DNA of 64,000 bases from Furfurilactobacillus milii (GCF_009864005.1 NZ_WEZQ01000005.1:1-64000), one strand, 5' to 3'. Counted from the first letter of the stretch, positions 35,038 to 44,396 are shown. Translations and numbers: made by a program. The notes: a model not told the origin generated them from the sequence alone.

Positions 35038-36354
35038 ATGGCCCAGGAAAAGAAAAAGATGAGTGTGCTTCAGCTCACAATTATTACGGCCATTAACATG
35101 ATGGGTTCAGGAATTATCATGCTACCAACCAATTTAGCACAGGTTGGTACGATGTCGATATTGTCTTGGATCGTTACTGCTGGTGGTGCAATGTGTTTGG
35201 CCTATGCATTCTCAAGAGCAGGGATGTATACCAGAAATTCAGGTGGTATGGGTGGTTATGCCCAGTATTCCTACGGTAAGGCAGGATCGTTCATGGCCAA
35301 CTATACGTACGGTGTTTCACTTGTGATTGCCAATGCAGCGATTGCTATTTCTGCGGTTGGTTACTTTGATGTTTTATTCCATTTACACATGTCACCGGTT
35401 GGCGTTGCCTTGGCCACAATTTTTACACTTTGGTTGGCTACCGTCATGAACTTTGGTGGTGCAAGAATTACCGGACAAATCAGCACCTTCACTGTTTGGG
35501 GTGTTATCATTCCGGTTGTCGTTATTTCACTGGCCGGCTGGTTCTTCTTTAGTGGTCACTTGTATGCAGCATCTTGGAATCCGCACAATATGGGCTTTTT
35601 CAAAGGAATTAGCAATTCGATTTCGATTACACTATGGGCATTTTTAGGCCTAGAATCAGCTTCTGCAAATATGGATTCTGTTGAAAATCCTAAGAAAAAT
35701 GTTCCCATCGCTGTTTTAGGCGGAACTATTGGGGCAGCCGTAATGTATATCGTTTCGACAAACGTTATGCAAGGTATTGTGCCTAACGCTAAGTTAGCCG
35801 CATCAAATGCACCGTTTGGGGTGGCCTTCAGTCAGATGTTTACACCGATGGTCGGAAATATCGTTATGGGATTGATGATTATTTCGTGTTTCGGGTCATT
35901 GCTGGGTTGGCAATTTACTATCGCCGAAGTTTTCCGCAGTTCTGCGCATGAAGGTTATTTCCCGAAAATATTTGGGAAAACAATTGCCAATGGTACACCT
36001 ATTATTGGTATGATTATTATTACTGTTTTGCAGTCTTTGTTGGCGCTTATGACAATCAGTCCATCCCTGTCAAAACAGTTCACAATTCTAGTAAATTTGG
36101 CGGTGGTGACAAATGTTATTCCATACTTACTATCAATGGGTGCGCTTAAAACAATGCAGCTCGATGCCAAGGTATCGGCATCTGCACGACGCACGACAAA
36201 TATCATTGCTACGATTGCATCGCTCTACAGTCTCTATGCATTGTACGCAGTCGGCTTTGAAGAACTTGCATATGGTGCACTTGTGACATTTGCAGGTTGG
36301 ACTCTGTACGGATTTGTGTCACATAAATTTGATTTGTCCAAGACTACGAATTGA
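35038..36354 (+). CDS. potE: Ornithine/putrescine antiporter
   Basis: A 438-residue APC transporter with about 12 transmembrane helices. The N-terminal MSVLQLTIITAINMMGSGII, GGMGGYAQYSYGKAG and LWAFLGLESASANMDSVENP are characteristic of the PotE/CadB exchangers. It imports ornithine against putrescine, making a proton-motive cycle with odc1. Separated from odc1 by a 75-base gap with a terminator, so it is expressed partly by readthrough or from its own promoter. Confidence 0.93.
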   Translation: MAQEKKKMSVLQLTIITAINMMGSGIIMLPTNLAQVGTMSILSWIVTAGGAMCLAYAFSRAGMYTRNSGGMGGYAQYSYGKAGSFMANYTYGVSLVIANAAIAISAVGYFDVLFHLHMSPVGVALATIFTLWLATVMNFGGARITGQISTFTVWGVIIPVVVISLAGWFFFSGHLYAASWNPHNMGFFKGISNSISITLWAFLGLESASANMDSVENPKKNVPIAVLGGTIGAAVMYIVSTNVMQGIVPNAKLAASNAPFGVAFSQMFTPMVGNIVMGLMIISCFGSLLGWQFTIAEVFRSSAHEGYFPKIFGKTIANGTPIIGMIIITVLQSLLALMTISPSLSKQFTILVNLAVVTNVIPYLLSMGALKTMQLDAKVSASARRTTNIIATIASLYSLYALYAVGFEELAYGALVTFAGWTLYGFVSHKFDLSKTTN

Positions 36355-36451
36355 TGACGCATCCTCAATTGAATAAAGTAACGCGAAAAAAGCAATTCGC
36401 GCTTTGGTTCTTCGGCAAAAAACTAAGTTGAGGCTGAATGAGGGTGAGTAA

Positions 36452-37249
36452 ATGGATGAAAGCATACCGTTGGCTTTAACTGTAAACGGGCTATATTCAA
36501 TGGGCAATCGCTATTTACAAGCGGACTTAAACACCTTTTCAGTGAAACGTGTTTATGGCGTCACAGTTTTGACCTCGATTTTTAGCGATGGTGAAGTACC
36601 GTCGAAAGATGGACTTGTGTTGTCGGCAACTTCAGTTGATCGTCAATTTGGTTCGATTTTAAATGGTCTTCATATATCTAGCTGCAAAGTTGGGTATTTG
36701 CCTAATTTGGACTTAATTACGGCAGTTGAACAAGCATGTCGGAATCGAAGTGTTGGTCCGGTTGTTTTAGATCCAATATTGTTTGATGAAACTGGCGCGT
36801 CTATTTTGGATGACACAGCTTTCTCAAAGTATGTGAATGATTTGATTCCCTTAGCTAATGTTATTACACCAACGATTGAAGAAGCAGAAAAGATAGTTGG
36901 TTTTGAGATTACATCCGATGATGATGTGATTCACGCAGCGAATGAACTTCGCGGTATAGGTGTTCAGAATGTTCTCATTAAGGGGAGTAACGAACATCAA
37001 GGTCGAGATAACATTCGTGATTATGTATTGCTTGAAGATGGCGATGATTTTTGGCTAACAGATAAACACGCACCTTTTTCACAACCGTCGGGTAAGGATG
37101 ATGCTTTGTCTGCATGCATTACGGCAGAACTAGCAAACGGACAGAAAACGGAGAATGCAATTCGGACGGCTAAGGAATTTATCACTGACGCAACCCGAAA
37201 TGTTCTACAAGTTGGCGATTCGATTGAATCGATTAATTTTTGGTCATAG
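36452..37249 (+). CDS. ThiD/PdxK-like kinase with altered motifs
   Basis: A 265-residue ribokinase-fold protein closest in layout to hydroxymethylpyrimidine / pyridoxal kinases (ThiD). The usual N-terminal glycine-rich DSSGGAGIQADLKTF is degenerate (GLYSMGNRYLQADLNTF), and the GTGC/GTGD anion-hole motif reads SGKDDALSA, which keeps an Asp at the catalytic place. VVLDPILFDETG, ITPTIEEAEKIVG and NVLIKGSN are conserved. It follows potE by 97 bases and may supply PLP for the decarboxylase or act on another vitamer. Function is not certain. Confidence 0.75.
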   Translation: MDESIPLALTVNGLYSMGNRYLQADLNTFSVKRVYGVTVLTSIFSDGEVPSKDGLVLSATSVDRQFGSILNGLHISSCKVGYLPNLDLITAVEQACRNRSVGPVVLDPILFDETGASILDDTAFSKYVNDLIPLANVITPTIEEAEKIVGFEITSDDDVIHAANELRGIGVQNVLIKGSNEHQGRDNIRDYVLLEDGDDFWLTDKHAPFSQPSGKDDALSACITAELANGQKTENAIRTAKEFITDATRNVLQVGDSIESINFWS

Positions 37250-37264
37250 CCTTGTTGAAGGAGC

Positions 37265-37421
37265 TGTGACATAAGTCCAATTTGAGAATAAGCATTAAAG
37301 TAGAACTGACCCATTCCCGAGCCCTGGGAATGGGTCAGTTTTGGGTTAAGCGGAATGCTCAGAAATTTGGGTGCACAATATTGCTTACATTATTATTCGT
37401 CCTAAATAAACTTATGTCACA
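37265..37421. repeat. Short inverted-repeat-bounded element (MITE-like candidate)
   Basis: TGTGACATAAGT (37265-37276) is repeated inverted at 37410-37421. Flanking bases also match imperfectly (AAGG..TGTGACATAAG). Inside is a 15-bp terminator hairpin. The approximately 160-base unit has no coding capacity. The ends resemble short transposon-type ends, but no copy elsewhere in the window and no target duplication were found. Confidence 0.4.
37303..37344 (+). terminator. Terminator after the ThiD-like gene
   Basis: AACTGACCCATTCCC pairs perfectly with GGGAATGGGTCAGTT across eight bases, followed by Ts. Confidence 0.9.
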
Positions 37422-37516
37422 ACCTTTTATGTAATTAGTGCTTAAAGTTCCACAATTGATTTTGGTAATATGGATGGGTAGCGATAGATTTTGAAAATAG
37501 TTGAGGAGTGAATAAA

Positions 37517-38686
37517 TTGGCGGCCAAGTTACAGATCAACCGTATTATGATAATGGCATTCTTAGTGAATGCTATTTATAGCATGATCTGGCCTGTCAGC
37601 ACCTTATACATGCATGATGCCTTTGGCTTATCCCTGCCATTAATAGGTGTCGTACTAATGTGCTACTCCTTGGCTAATGCAGCCGGTAGCGTAATTTCAG
37701 GATACTTATTTGATCGGATGTCGCATCAAAGGATTTTGATGAGTGGCTTTTATTTATTGCTGACTGTATCTTTTATTGGAATGTTTGGCGATGGGTTAAT
37801 TGCCTTTATATTATTTTTGGTGCCATTTGGGTTTATTACAGGATGGTGTTTAACGATTCAATATGCTTTAGTTAGTGATTTACAAGTGCCTAATCCGGAA
37901 AATGATTCGAGAAAGAACTTTAATTTGCTTTATTTGGCCGTCAATTTGGGATTAGTAGCCGGATCCGGATCATTAGGATTACTGTATCGGCATAATGAAA
38001 TTAAAACGTTGATGGCTACTGTAACGGTGATTGCATTAATTGTAACGCTAATTGGAATAGGGATAGGTCCACATAATGCCGTAGAAGATGCCAGTCGATT
38101 AAGTGTTCAGGAGGATGACAGTCAAGGCGAAACGGTCCTCAAAAGAGATGTAATCATCCGTATTTTTATCACCTTATTTTTATTTTGGATCGTGTATGTA
38201 CAGTGGATGACCAATTTTTCCGTCTATTTTACAAGCTTGGGCTATTCTGCTGGGTTTTACAGTCACGTTTGGGTGATTAATGGCATCGGAATCACACTTA
38301 TTCAAGTGTTTTTACTTCGATTCGCTCACTTTTTTAAAACATCAATTATGCAGTCCAGATTTGGCATTTTCTTCTTGATGCTTTCGTTTAGTTGTTTAAT
38401 TGCTGGTACCAATAAAATGTGGTTATTAGTGGCAGCCGTATTTTTAACAATTGGTGAAGCGCTTTTTGTGCCAGCTGCGCCAGTTGTTGTGGATCAAAAT
38501 TCGCCAGTGAAAGTTAAGGGACGCAATCAGGGCCTAGTGAATGTATTTTCATCGATTGGAAAAGCAGTTGGTCCGGGTATAGGCGGTGTGGTCATTGTTA
38601 ATAGTGGCTACCAAATGCTGTTTTTGATGGCAATATTGTTATTACTGTTTTCAGAAATTTTGCTTTTGAATTTTAAAAGGAAATAA
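37517..38686 (+). CDS. MFS multidrug-type transporter
   Basis: A 389-residue protein with about 12 transmembrane helices. The MFS signature GYLFDRMSHQRILM follows helix 2, and a long loop (about residues 185-210) divides the halves. It resembles drug/proton antiporters of the YttB/MdtG group more than nutrient importers. TTG at 37517 is preferred because GAGGAG is then 8 bases upstream. It is followed at 10 bases by a PNPOx gene, so they form an operon. Confidence 0.78.
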   Translation: MAAKLQINRIMIMAFLVNAIYSMIWPVSTLYMHDAFGLSLPLIGVVLMCYSLANAAGSVISGYLFDRMSHQRILMSGFYLLLTVSFIGMFGDGLIAFILFLVPFGFITGWCLTIQYALVSDLQVPNPENDSRKNFNLLYLAVNLGLVAGSGSLGLLYRHNEIKTLMATVTVIALIVTLIGIGIGPHNAVEDASRLSVQEDDSQGETVLKRDVIIRIFITLFLFWIVYVQWMTNFSVYFTSLGYSAGFYSHVWVINGIGITLIQVFLLRFAHFFKTSIMQSRFGIFFLMLSFSCLIAGTNKMWLLVAAVFLTIGEALFVPAAPVVVDQNSPVKVKGRNQGLVNVFSSIGKAVGPGIGGVVIVNSGYQMLFLMAILLLLFSEILLLNFKRK

Positions 38687-38696
38687 GGAGGACACT

Positions 38697-39188
38697 ATGC
38701 GGTTACAAGATCGACAAATTGTGGATCAAGGGTTAATAGATTCAATTTTAAAGGACAGTCACGTTTTACACTTGGCACTAAACGATGGTGATTTTCCATA
38801 CGTGGTGCCCACAAATTATGGTTACAAGATGAATGAAGATGGCAAACTCAGTGTGTTCTTTCACGGTGCACCGCAGGGGAAAAAGTTTGATTTATTAAAG
38901 ACCAACGACAAGGTTGCCTTTGAAATAGATGATGGCGGCGCTCTGATGCCAAGCACAAGTTCAGAAGCTAGTGATAATTCTTACTGGTATAGAAGTATTA
39001 TTGGGCATGGACAGGCTGTTCAATTAGTAACGCGTGACGAAAAAATGAGGGCCTTACAAACGCTGCTAGTTCATGAAACCGGTCATGAATGGTCACAAAT
39101 TGATAGACAAACTTTGGATTTTGTCAGTGTCTTTAGAATTGTTGTTGAAAACTACACGGCAAAGGGACATATTGAACCTAAGCTGTAG
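38697..39188 (+). CDS. Flavin-binding PNPOx-fold protein, paralogue
   Basis: A 163-residue protein with the same motif order as the one at 23664: YVVPTNYGYK, VFFHGAPQGKKFDLL, IDDGGALMPS and VHETGHEWSQID. It is the fourth protein of this fold in the window. It lies in an operon with the MFS pump, with AAGGAGG before the ATG, which suggests a detoxifying reductase plus exporter. Substrate unknown. Confidence 0.82.
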   Translation: MRLQDRQIVDQGLIDSILKDSHVLHLALNDGDFPYVVPTNYGYKMNEDGKLSVFFHGAPQGKKFDLLKTNDKVAFEIDDGGALMPSTSSEASDNSYWYRSIIGHGQAVQLVTRDEKMRALQTLLVHETGHEWSQIDRQTLDFVSVFRIVVENYTAKGHIEPKL

Positions 39189-39227
39189 ATAATACTTAAG
39201 GTGCCATGCCAAACAAGGAGTTAAAAG

Positions 39228-39800
39228 ATGACTAGAGAAACTATTAAAAATGACCTCAATGAGCTTTTAACTGAATACTTTGAAAAAGTTGTATTGCCAG
39301 AAAATAGCATTTTTGTCGTTGGTTGTAGTACCAGTGAAATTTTAGGTAAGTGGAAGGGGACGGATTCGAGTTTAGACGTTGGTGAAACTGTTGTAGAAAC
39401 GGTTCAATCATTTCTTAAACCCCCTCATCTGAACCTAGCCGTTCAAGGGTGCGAACATATCAACCGGGCACTAGTTCTCGAACGTGCGGTAGCCGAACGT
39501 CATGGTTTTGAAATTGTTTCGGTTAAACCGGCTATTCATGCCGGCGGTGGCACACAAGTTGCCGCTTACCAGCAGTTTGACGATCCAGTGGAGGTGGAAC
39601 ATATCGTTGCGGACGGTGGCATCGATATTGGTGGCACGGAAATTGGCATGCACGTTAAATTTGTGCAGATTCCGGTTCGTTTGGCACACCGTGATGTGGG
39701 TGAAGCGCGTGTTGTAGGCCTGTCATCACGACCTAAACTGATCGGTTGGGAACGAGCTCGGTATACGTTTACTGAAGATAATTTGAAGGATATTCGGTGA
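39228..39800 (+). CDS. TIGR01440/YwlG family protein, copy 1
   Basis: A 190-residue protein of the UPF0340 (YwlG, DUF436) family. Typical segments are FVVGCSTSEILGKWKGT, LAVQGCEHINRALVLER, KPAIHAGGG and ADGGIDIGGTEIGMH. Function unknown; the fold resembles acyltransferase-like or ADP-ribose-type proteins only loosely. It is 8 bases before an ECF S-component gene. A near-identical copy is at 48343. Confidence 0.88.
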   Translation: MTRETIKNDLNELLTEYFEKVVLPENSIFVVGCSTSEILGKWKGTDSSLDVGETVVETVQSFLKPPHLNLAVQGCEHINRALVLERAVAERHGFEIVSVKPAIHAGGGTQVAAYQQFDDPVEVEHIVADGGIDIGGTEIGMHVKFVQIPVRLAHRDVGEARVVGLSSRPKLIGWERARYTFTEDNLKDIR

Positions 39801-39807
39801 TTGTATA

Positions 39808-40314
39808 ATGAACGATTCGTTTATGTCGCACCAAAAGCTACGTCGTCTGACATTGACCATGATGTTGGTGGCGGTCACTGTGGTTATTAGTAGAATCTTT
39901 CTCATTCCCATCCCGCTAACGCGCGGAAACATCAATCTATGTGATGCTGGAATATTTTTAACAGCGTTGAGTCTTGGACCTCGTGAAGGGGCCGCGGTAG
40001 GCGCACTAACGGGTTTTATATTAGATTTGCTGTCCGGTTACGCCCAATATATGTTTTTTTCTTTGGCGATTCATGGAATAGAAGGACTCGTTGTTGGCCT
40101 GCTGGCCGCTAAGTTTTTAGGAAAAGCAGGTCAAGTATTAGTTCTATGTATTGGAACGCTGGTTATGGTTAGTGGGTATTTTGGATCGGACAGTTTATTG
40201 TATGGAATTTCAATGGGACTAATTGGAATTCCTGCCAATTTAATTCAAGGCATGGTTGGGGCGATTGTTGCTTTTTTTCTGAATGATAAAATTGGTGGCT
40301 TGTTACGACGGTAA
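39808..40314 (+). CDS. ECF transporter S component, copy 1
   Basis: A 168-residue integral membrane protein with about six helices. GNINLCDAGIFLTALSLGPREG and ALTGFILDLLSGYAQYMFFSL are typical of substrate-binding S components of vitamin importers, which combine with shared EcfA/A'/T proteins not encoded here. The vitamin is not evident. It is translationally linked to the YwlG-family gene. A diverged copy with the same neighbour is at 48928. Confidence 0.83.
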   Translation: MNDSFMSHQKLRRLTLTMMLVAVTVVISRIFLIPIPLTRGNINLCDAGIFLTALSLGPREGAAVGALTGFILDLLSGYAQYMFFSLAIHGIEGLVVGLLAAKFLGKAGQVLVLCIGTLVMVSGYFGSDSLLYGISMGLIGIPANLIQGMVGAIVAFFLNDKIGGLLRR

Positions 40315-40344
40315 TGATTCATTAAAAATGAGAAGGCGTAAGTA

Positions 40345-40660
40345 TTGACTTTAAAAAAAATAGTTATACGATGATGTCAGAGGTTATGAGTAGAGCAAAA
40401 GCTTCATTGTAAGCATTAGAGATCCAACGGTGGTGAAAGTTGGCGTTTGAGGTGAAACACATCTACGAACCAAATTTGCGAAGACAATTAGCATTCGAGT
40501 AGCAAGTTTCGCGTGATTGCGTTAACAATCTTGAGTCTTGGAGCTCGCGATCTGAGACTCACTGAGGTAACAGTTGTGAGACTGTTATGAATTTGAGGTG
40601 GAACAGCGTTTTGACGCCCTCCAAAGTTACATTATGTAACTTTGGAGGGCGTATTTCTTT
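40345..40660 (+). promoter_or_regulatory. T-box riboswitch of hisS (histidine)
   Basis: The promoter is TTGACT (40345-40350), 16 bases, TACGAT. The leader contains a Stem I apical GGTG-GAAAG region (about 40430), a candidate His specifier CAC at 40458-40460, the T-box AGGTGGAACAGCG at 40596-40608, and a terminator (ACGCCCTCCAAAGTTAC with its exact complement, 40614-40652) that competes with an antiterminator using TTTGAGG and CCTCCAAA. Uncharged tRNA-His would favour readthrough into hisS. Confidence 0.9.
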
Positions 40661-40684
40661 TTATACAGAAAAGGGGACGTTTAT

Positions 40685-41971
40685 ATGACTGAATATGATT
40701 ATCAAAGACCAAAAGGTACAGCAGATATTTTACCAGGTGAAATTGAAACTTGGCAGAAACTTGAAGGTGTTGTCAGGGATCTCTTTCCGAAGTACGGATA
40801 TCGGGGTATTCGAACCCCGATGTTTGAAGACTACAATGTTTTTGCTCGAAACGTTGGCGATACTTCAGATATTGTTGAGAAACAAATGTATGATTTTGAG
40901 GACAAAGGTGGTCGAAGAATTGCATTACGACCAGAAGGCACTGCTGGTACAGTTCGTGCATATGTGCAGAATAAGTTGTTTGGTCCTGAATATCCTAAAC
41001 CATACAAAGTGTATTACATGGGGCCAATGTTTAGATATGAACGACCTCAATCAGGGCGTCAACGGCAGTTTAACCAGATTGGGTGTGAAGCTTTAAATAG
41101 CGAATCCCCGCAAATTGATGTTGAGGTTATTGCCATGGCATTGCAGTTCTTTAAGAAACTTGGGGTAAGTGACTTAAAACTGGTAATCAATTCTCTGGGC
41201 GATCAGGAAACTCGTGACAATTATCGTGCGTCGTTGATTAATTACTTGAAGCCATTTTATGATCAACTAAGTGATGATTCAAAGACGCGTCTGTACAAAA
41301 ATCCGTTGAGGGTCTTGGACAGCAAGGACGAGGCTGATCAAAAGATTGTTGCAAATGCACCGTCAATCTTAGATTCTTTGAGTGACTATTCAAGAAATTA
41401 TTTTGAGCAGGTCAAGAGTCTTCTGGATGAACTAAACATTGATTATGAGATTGACTCGGATATGGTGCGAGGCTTGGACTATTACACACAGACCATCTTT
41501 GAAATTATGTCAGATGCCAAGGTATTTGGTGGTGGTTTTGTCACAGTTTGTGGTGGTGGTCGTTATGATGGGCTGATTTCGCAATTAGGTGGTCCTAAAG
41601 AGGGCGGAATTGGCTTCGGAATGGGAGTAGAACGTTTGCTACTGCTGCTGAAAGCTGAGAATCCCAACTTTGCTCCCCAACCACAAGCTGATATTTTCTT
41701 TGCATCGGCGGATGAGGATGGCGACAATCTCGCGTTTAAGTTACTGAACGCTATGAGGCAGAAAGGTTTAGCGGCTGATAAAGATTATCAAGGCATTAAG
41801 GTTGGTTCACAAATCAAGGAAGCAATTCGGAAGAATGCCCGTTATTATGCTGTTGTTGGACAACGTGAAGTTACGGATAGAAAAATAGAATTGGTAAAGG
41901 CCGATTCAGACGTGAAACAAGTAGTTGATATTGACGACTTACTAATGAATCCAATGACATATTTAAAATAG
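40685..41971 (+). CDS. hisS: Histidyl-tRNA synthetase
   Basis: A 428-residue class II synthetase. Motif 1 lies near residues 40-60, motif 2 is FRYERPQSGRQRQFNQIG near 115-130, the histidine A motif is RGLDYYTQTIFE, and motif 3 is GIGFGMGVERLL; the C-terminal anticodon domain is complete. GGGGACG precedes the ATG at proper spacing. It is controlled by the T-box leader. Unlike the common hisS-aspS operon of lactobacilli, no aspS follows; instead a terminator and the convergent odc2 gene are found. It may be a second hisS or a relocated single copy. Confidence 0.95.
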   Translation: MTEYDYQRPKGTADILPGEIETWQKLEGVVRDLFPKYGYRGIRTPMFEDYNVFARNVGDTSDIVEKQMYDFEDKGGRRIALRPEGTAGTVRAYVQNKLFGPEYPKPYKVYYMGPMFRYERPQSGRQRQFNQIGCEALNSESPQIDVEVIAMALQFFKKLGVSDLKLVINSLGDQETRDNYRASLINYLKPFYDQLSDDSKTRLYKNPLRVLDSKDEADQKIVANAPSILDSLSDYSRNYFEQVKSLLDELNIDYEIDSDMVRGLDYYTQTIFEIMSDAKVFGGGFVTVCGGGRYDGLISQLGGPKEGGIGFGMGVERLLLLLKAENPNFAPQPQADIFFASADEDGDNLAFKLLNAMRQKGLAADKDYQGIKVGSQIKEAIRKNARYYAVVGQREVTDRKIELVKADSDVKQVVDIDDLLMNPMTYLK

Positions 41972-42011
41972 ATAAATGATTACCGTTGATCTTAGATAAA
42001 CGATACAAAAG

Positions 42012-42056
42012 ACGACATTGCTGAGGGTGATAAAAATTCAGCAGTGTCGTTTTTTA
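42012..42056 (+). terminator. Terminator of hisS
   Basis: ACGACATTGCTGA pairs with TCAGCAGTGTCGT perfectly, followed by six Ts. Confidence 0.9.
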
Positions 42057-42064
42057 TATGAAGC

Positions 42065-42093
42065 AAAAAAGAAGACATCAATAAGATGCCTTC
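42065..42093 (-). terminator. Terminator of odc2
   Basis: On the minus strand GAAGGCATC pairs with GATGTCTTC across TTATT and is followed by six Ts. Confidence 0.8.
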
Positions 42094-42121
42094 CGTGAAA
42101 ATACTGAGAAAAATTAATGAA

Positions 42122-44299
42122 CTAATCTTTAGCTGCGTCGGGATCGTAGACATATCCGTAGGCAACTTCCTGACCATTTTCTTCTTTATAATACATTCCT
42201 TGAACCTCAGTACTAAATCCGGGAAATTTATTTGTAGATTCTTCAAGGACTTTAAAGTAGTTCAAAATCGTTTGAGTCCAACGTTCGCCAGGGGCAATGG
42301 CAAAAATACCAGGTGGATAAGGAATGATTCCTTCCACGGCTATTTTTCCTAAAATGTCATCTAATTTGACGAGCTTAACATTGTTACGGCGATATTCTGT
42401 ATCGGCTTCTTCCAAAGTCATCGCTCTTTCTGGTAGATGCTCTTTGGTGAAGATGTCCTTTTGATATTTCTTTGCATTGTGTGATTTGTAGAAATCATGG
42501 ATTTCTTGGCAAAGTTGACGGATTGTGTAATTTTTGTATCGATCTTCATACTGTTGGTACAGGTGAGGCAATACTTCCTTAAGTGGCGCATCTTCGTTGA
42601 TGTATTTTTCCAGCTTAAGGATTTGGTCAACTAAGTTGTTCATCTTTGCATCATCTTCGGCGGGTGTGATTAAGAACAGCACCGAATTTAAATCATTCTT
42701 TTCATTAATAATGCCGTGTTCGTGTAAGTAGTGAGTCACGATTGAACCTGGCACACCAAAGTCTTCATATTTGTCATTTGGAATATCAAGACCAGCAGTG
42801 ACGAGCATGAGCTTATTTGGATCAATGAAATATTGTCCTTTGCTATAACCATCAAAACCGTGCCAGTTTTCGTCGGGATCAAAAGCCCAGTAAGCTTTGT
42901 CATTGACGATTTCCTGATCATCTGCGTCTTCCCAAGGTTTTCCATGGACCATAGGTGGAACGAACGGACGAATCATTGTTGCTTCGCGTAATAAGCGTTT
43001 ACGTGCTCGAACAACGGTTAACATAGTGTCGTTCCACATCTTTTTACCAGTTTCGCCTTCTTGCATTCTTGCTGAAACATCGATTGAAGCAAAAATACCA
43101 TAGAATGGGGATGTTGAAGAATACTTCATGAATGAGTTATTGAACTGTTTGTGACTTATATAGCGACGTTGACCTTTGATATGGCTGTCTTTTTTAAGAA
43201 TTTGTGACGCTTGAGAAATACCAGCCTGCTGTTTGTGGATTGATTGAACAACGAGTAAACCGGGATCTTCAGGGCCAAGGTTAACTAAGAGGGGAGAAGT
43301 CTCCTTCATCATTGGAATAAACTGTTCATAGCCTGCCCAAGCAGAATCGAAAAGAATATAGTCACAAAGATGACCTATTTTATCGACAATTTGTTGTGCG
43401 TTTGCCATAGTACCGTCGTATGTGTCGTGTTCAATGATTGCTAACCGGAATGGTCGTTTTTGATCAGCCTTTTCGGGTGCTACTTTACGAATTTCATCGC
43501 GAAGTGTCTTTTCGTCGTAACCAGAATCCTTGATGCCACCGATTAATCCATACGAATTATGACTTGTTTCCAGATAAATTGGAATACCGCCGTTCATTAC
43601 GAGGGCATTATTGTAAGCAGATTTATGGTTATTGCGATCAAAGAGTACTAAATCACCCTTTGTGACAGCTGCGGTGATAGCAATGTTATTTGACGTTGTT
43701 GAGCCATTTAGTACAAAGTATGCTTTGTCCGCATTGAATACTTTTGCTGCATGTTTCTCTGCTTTTAAGGCGGCACCATCATGAGTTAGAACATCGCCAA
43801 GGCCATCTTCTGAGATTGAAACATCTGCTCGGAAGAAACGTTCACCATAAAAATCGTAGAATTTACGGCCAACAGGGGACTTAAGATAGAATGCGCCTCC
43901 TTGGTGACCAGCACATTCAAACTGCCACGACCCACGATTAACAACTTTGTTTAATTCCGCGAAGAATGGCGGCATTAAGTTCTCTTCATATTCGCTAGCA
44001 GCGTGCTCGACTTCTCGAGAATAAATTTGCTTGTTGAAATCATTGTTTAGATCGATCAGGTGATCAACAGCATTGAGATGCTGATTATTATCAAGTGCAT
44101 TAGTATCGTGTGTAGCTAAAAAAACGGGTATTCCAAAGGTCGTTTTTTTGACTGTGTCGGCGATTTCTAGTTCATCATCCGTCAATACAACCGCGCCAAC
44201 GTTGGTCCAGTCTGTAACGGATGTGACATCAACGACCTCCCGATCGGATTGAACATAATCATTAATTTCGGGAGCCATCGCGACAATCAATTTTGACAT
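42122..44299 (-). CDS. Ornithine/lysine-type decarboxylase 2, PLP-dependent
   Basis: A 725-residue paralogue of odc1 with the same length and architecture: wing domain 1-105, CAGHQGG at 129-135, NNHKS at 224-228 and the PLP lysine Lys356 in QSIHKQQ. It differs from odc1 at positions near the active site (CAGHQGG for CPGHQGG, TMANAQ for TIYNAK, HDTYDG for LGTYDG). Substrate could be ornithine, lysine or another diamino acid. The ATG at 44299 follows GGAAGCAGG; an in-frame upstream extension is not used. It is probably regulated by the PRD protein encoded just upstream on the same strand. Confidence 0.87.
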   Translation of the reverse strand: MSKLIVAMAPEINDYVQSDREVVDVTSVTDWTNVGAVVLTDDELEIADTVKKTTFGIPVFLATHDTNALDNNQHLNAVDHLIDLNNDFNKQIYSREVEHAASEYEENLMPPFFAELNKVVNRGSWQFECAGHQGGAFYLKSPVGRKFYDFYGERFFRADVSISEDGLGDVLTHDGAALKAEKHAAKVFNADKAYFVLNGSTTSNNIAITAAVTKGDLVLFDRNNHKSAYNNALVMNGGIPIYLETSHNSYGLIGGIKDSGYDEKTLRDEIRKVAPEKADQKRPFRLAIIEHDTYDGTMANAQQIVDKIGHLCDYILFDSAWAGYEQFIPMMKETSPLLVNLGPEDPGLLVVQSIHKQQAGISQASQILKKDSHIKGQRRYISHKQFNNSFMKYSSTSPFYGIFASIDVSARMQEGETGKKMWNDTMLTVVRARKRLLREATMIRPFVPPMVHGKPWEDADDQEIVNDKAYWAFDPDENWHGFDGYSKGQYFIDPNKLMLVTAGLDIPNDKYEDFGVPGSIVTHYLHEHGIINEKNDLNSVLFLITPAEDDAKMNNLVDQILKLEKYINEDAPLKEVLPHLYQQYEDRYKNYTIRQLCQEIHDFYKSHNAKKYQKDIFTKEHLPERAMTLEEADTEYRRNNVKLVKLDDILGKIAVEGIIPYPPGIFAIAPGERWTQTILNYFKVLEESTNKFPGFSTEVQGMYYKEENGQEVAYGYVYDPDAAKD

Positions 44300-44396
44300 T
44301 TTTCCTGCTTCCTTTCGATAGATGAAGTATTGGAAAGCTTTCTTAGATTTAAAGTTAAATATTCGATTGAAACTGACATATGCTAATTTTGAAAAG

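Noticed and set aside
36355-36451. TPP or other riboswitch before the ThiD-like gene
   Set aside because: The leader is too short and lacks conserved TPP motifs; only a weak CCTCAA/TTGAGG pairing is seen.
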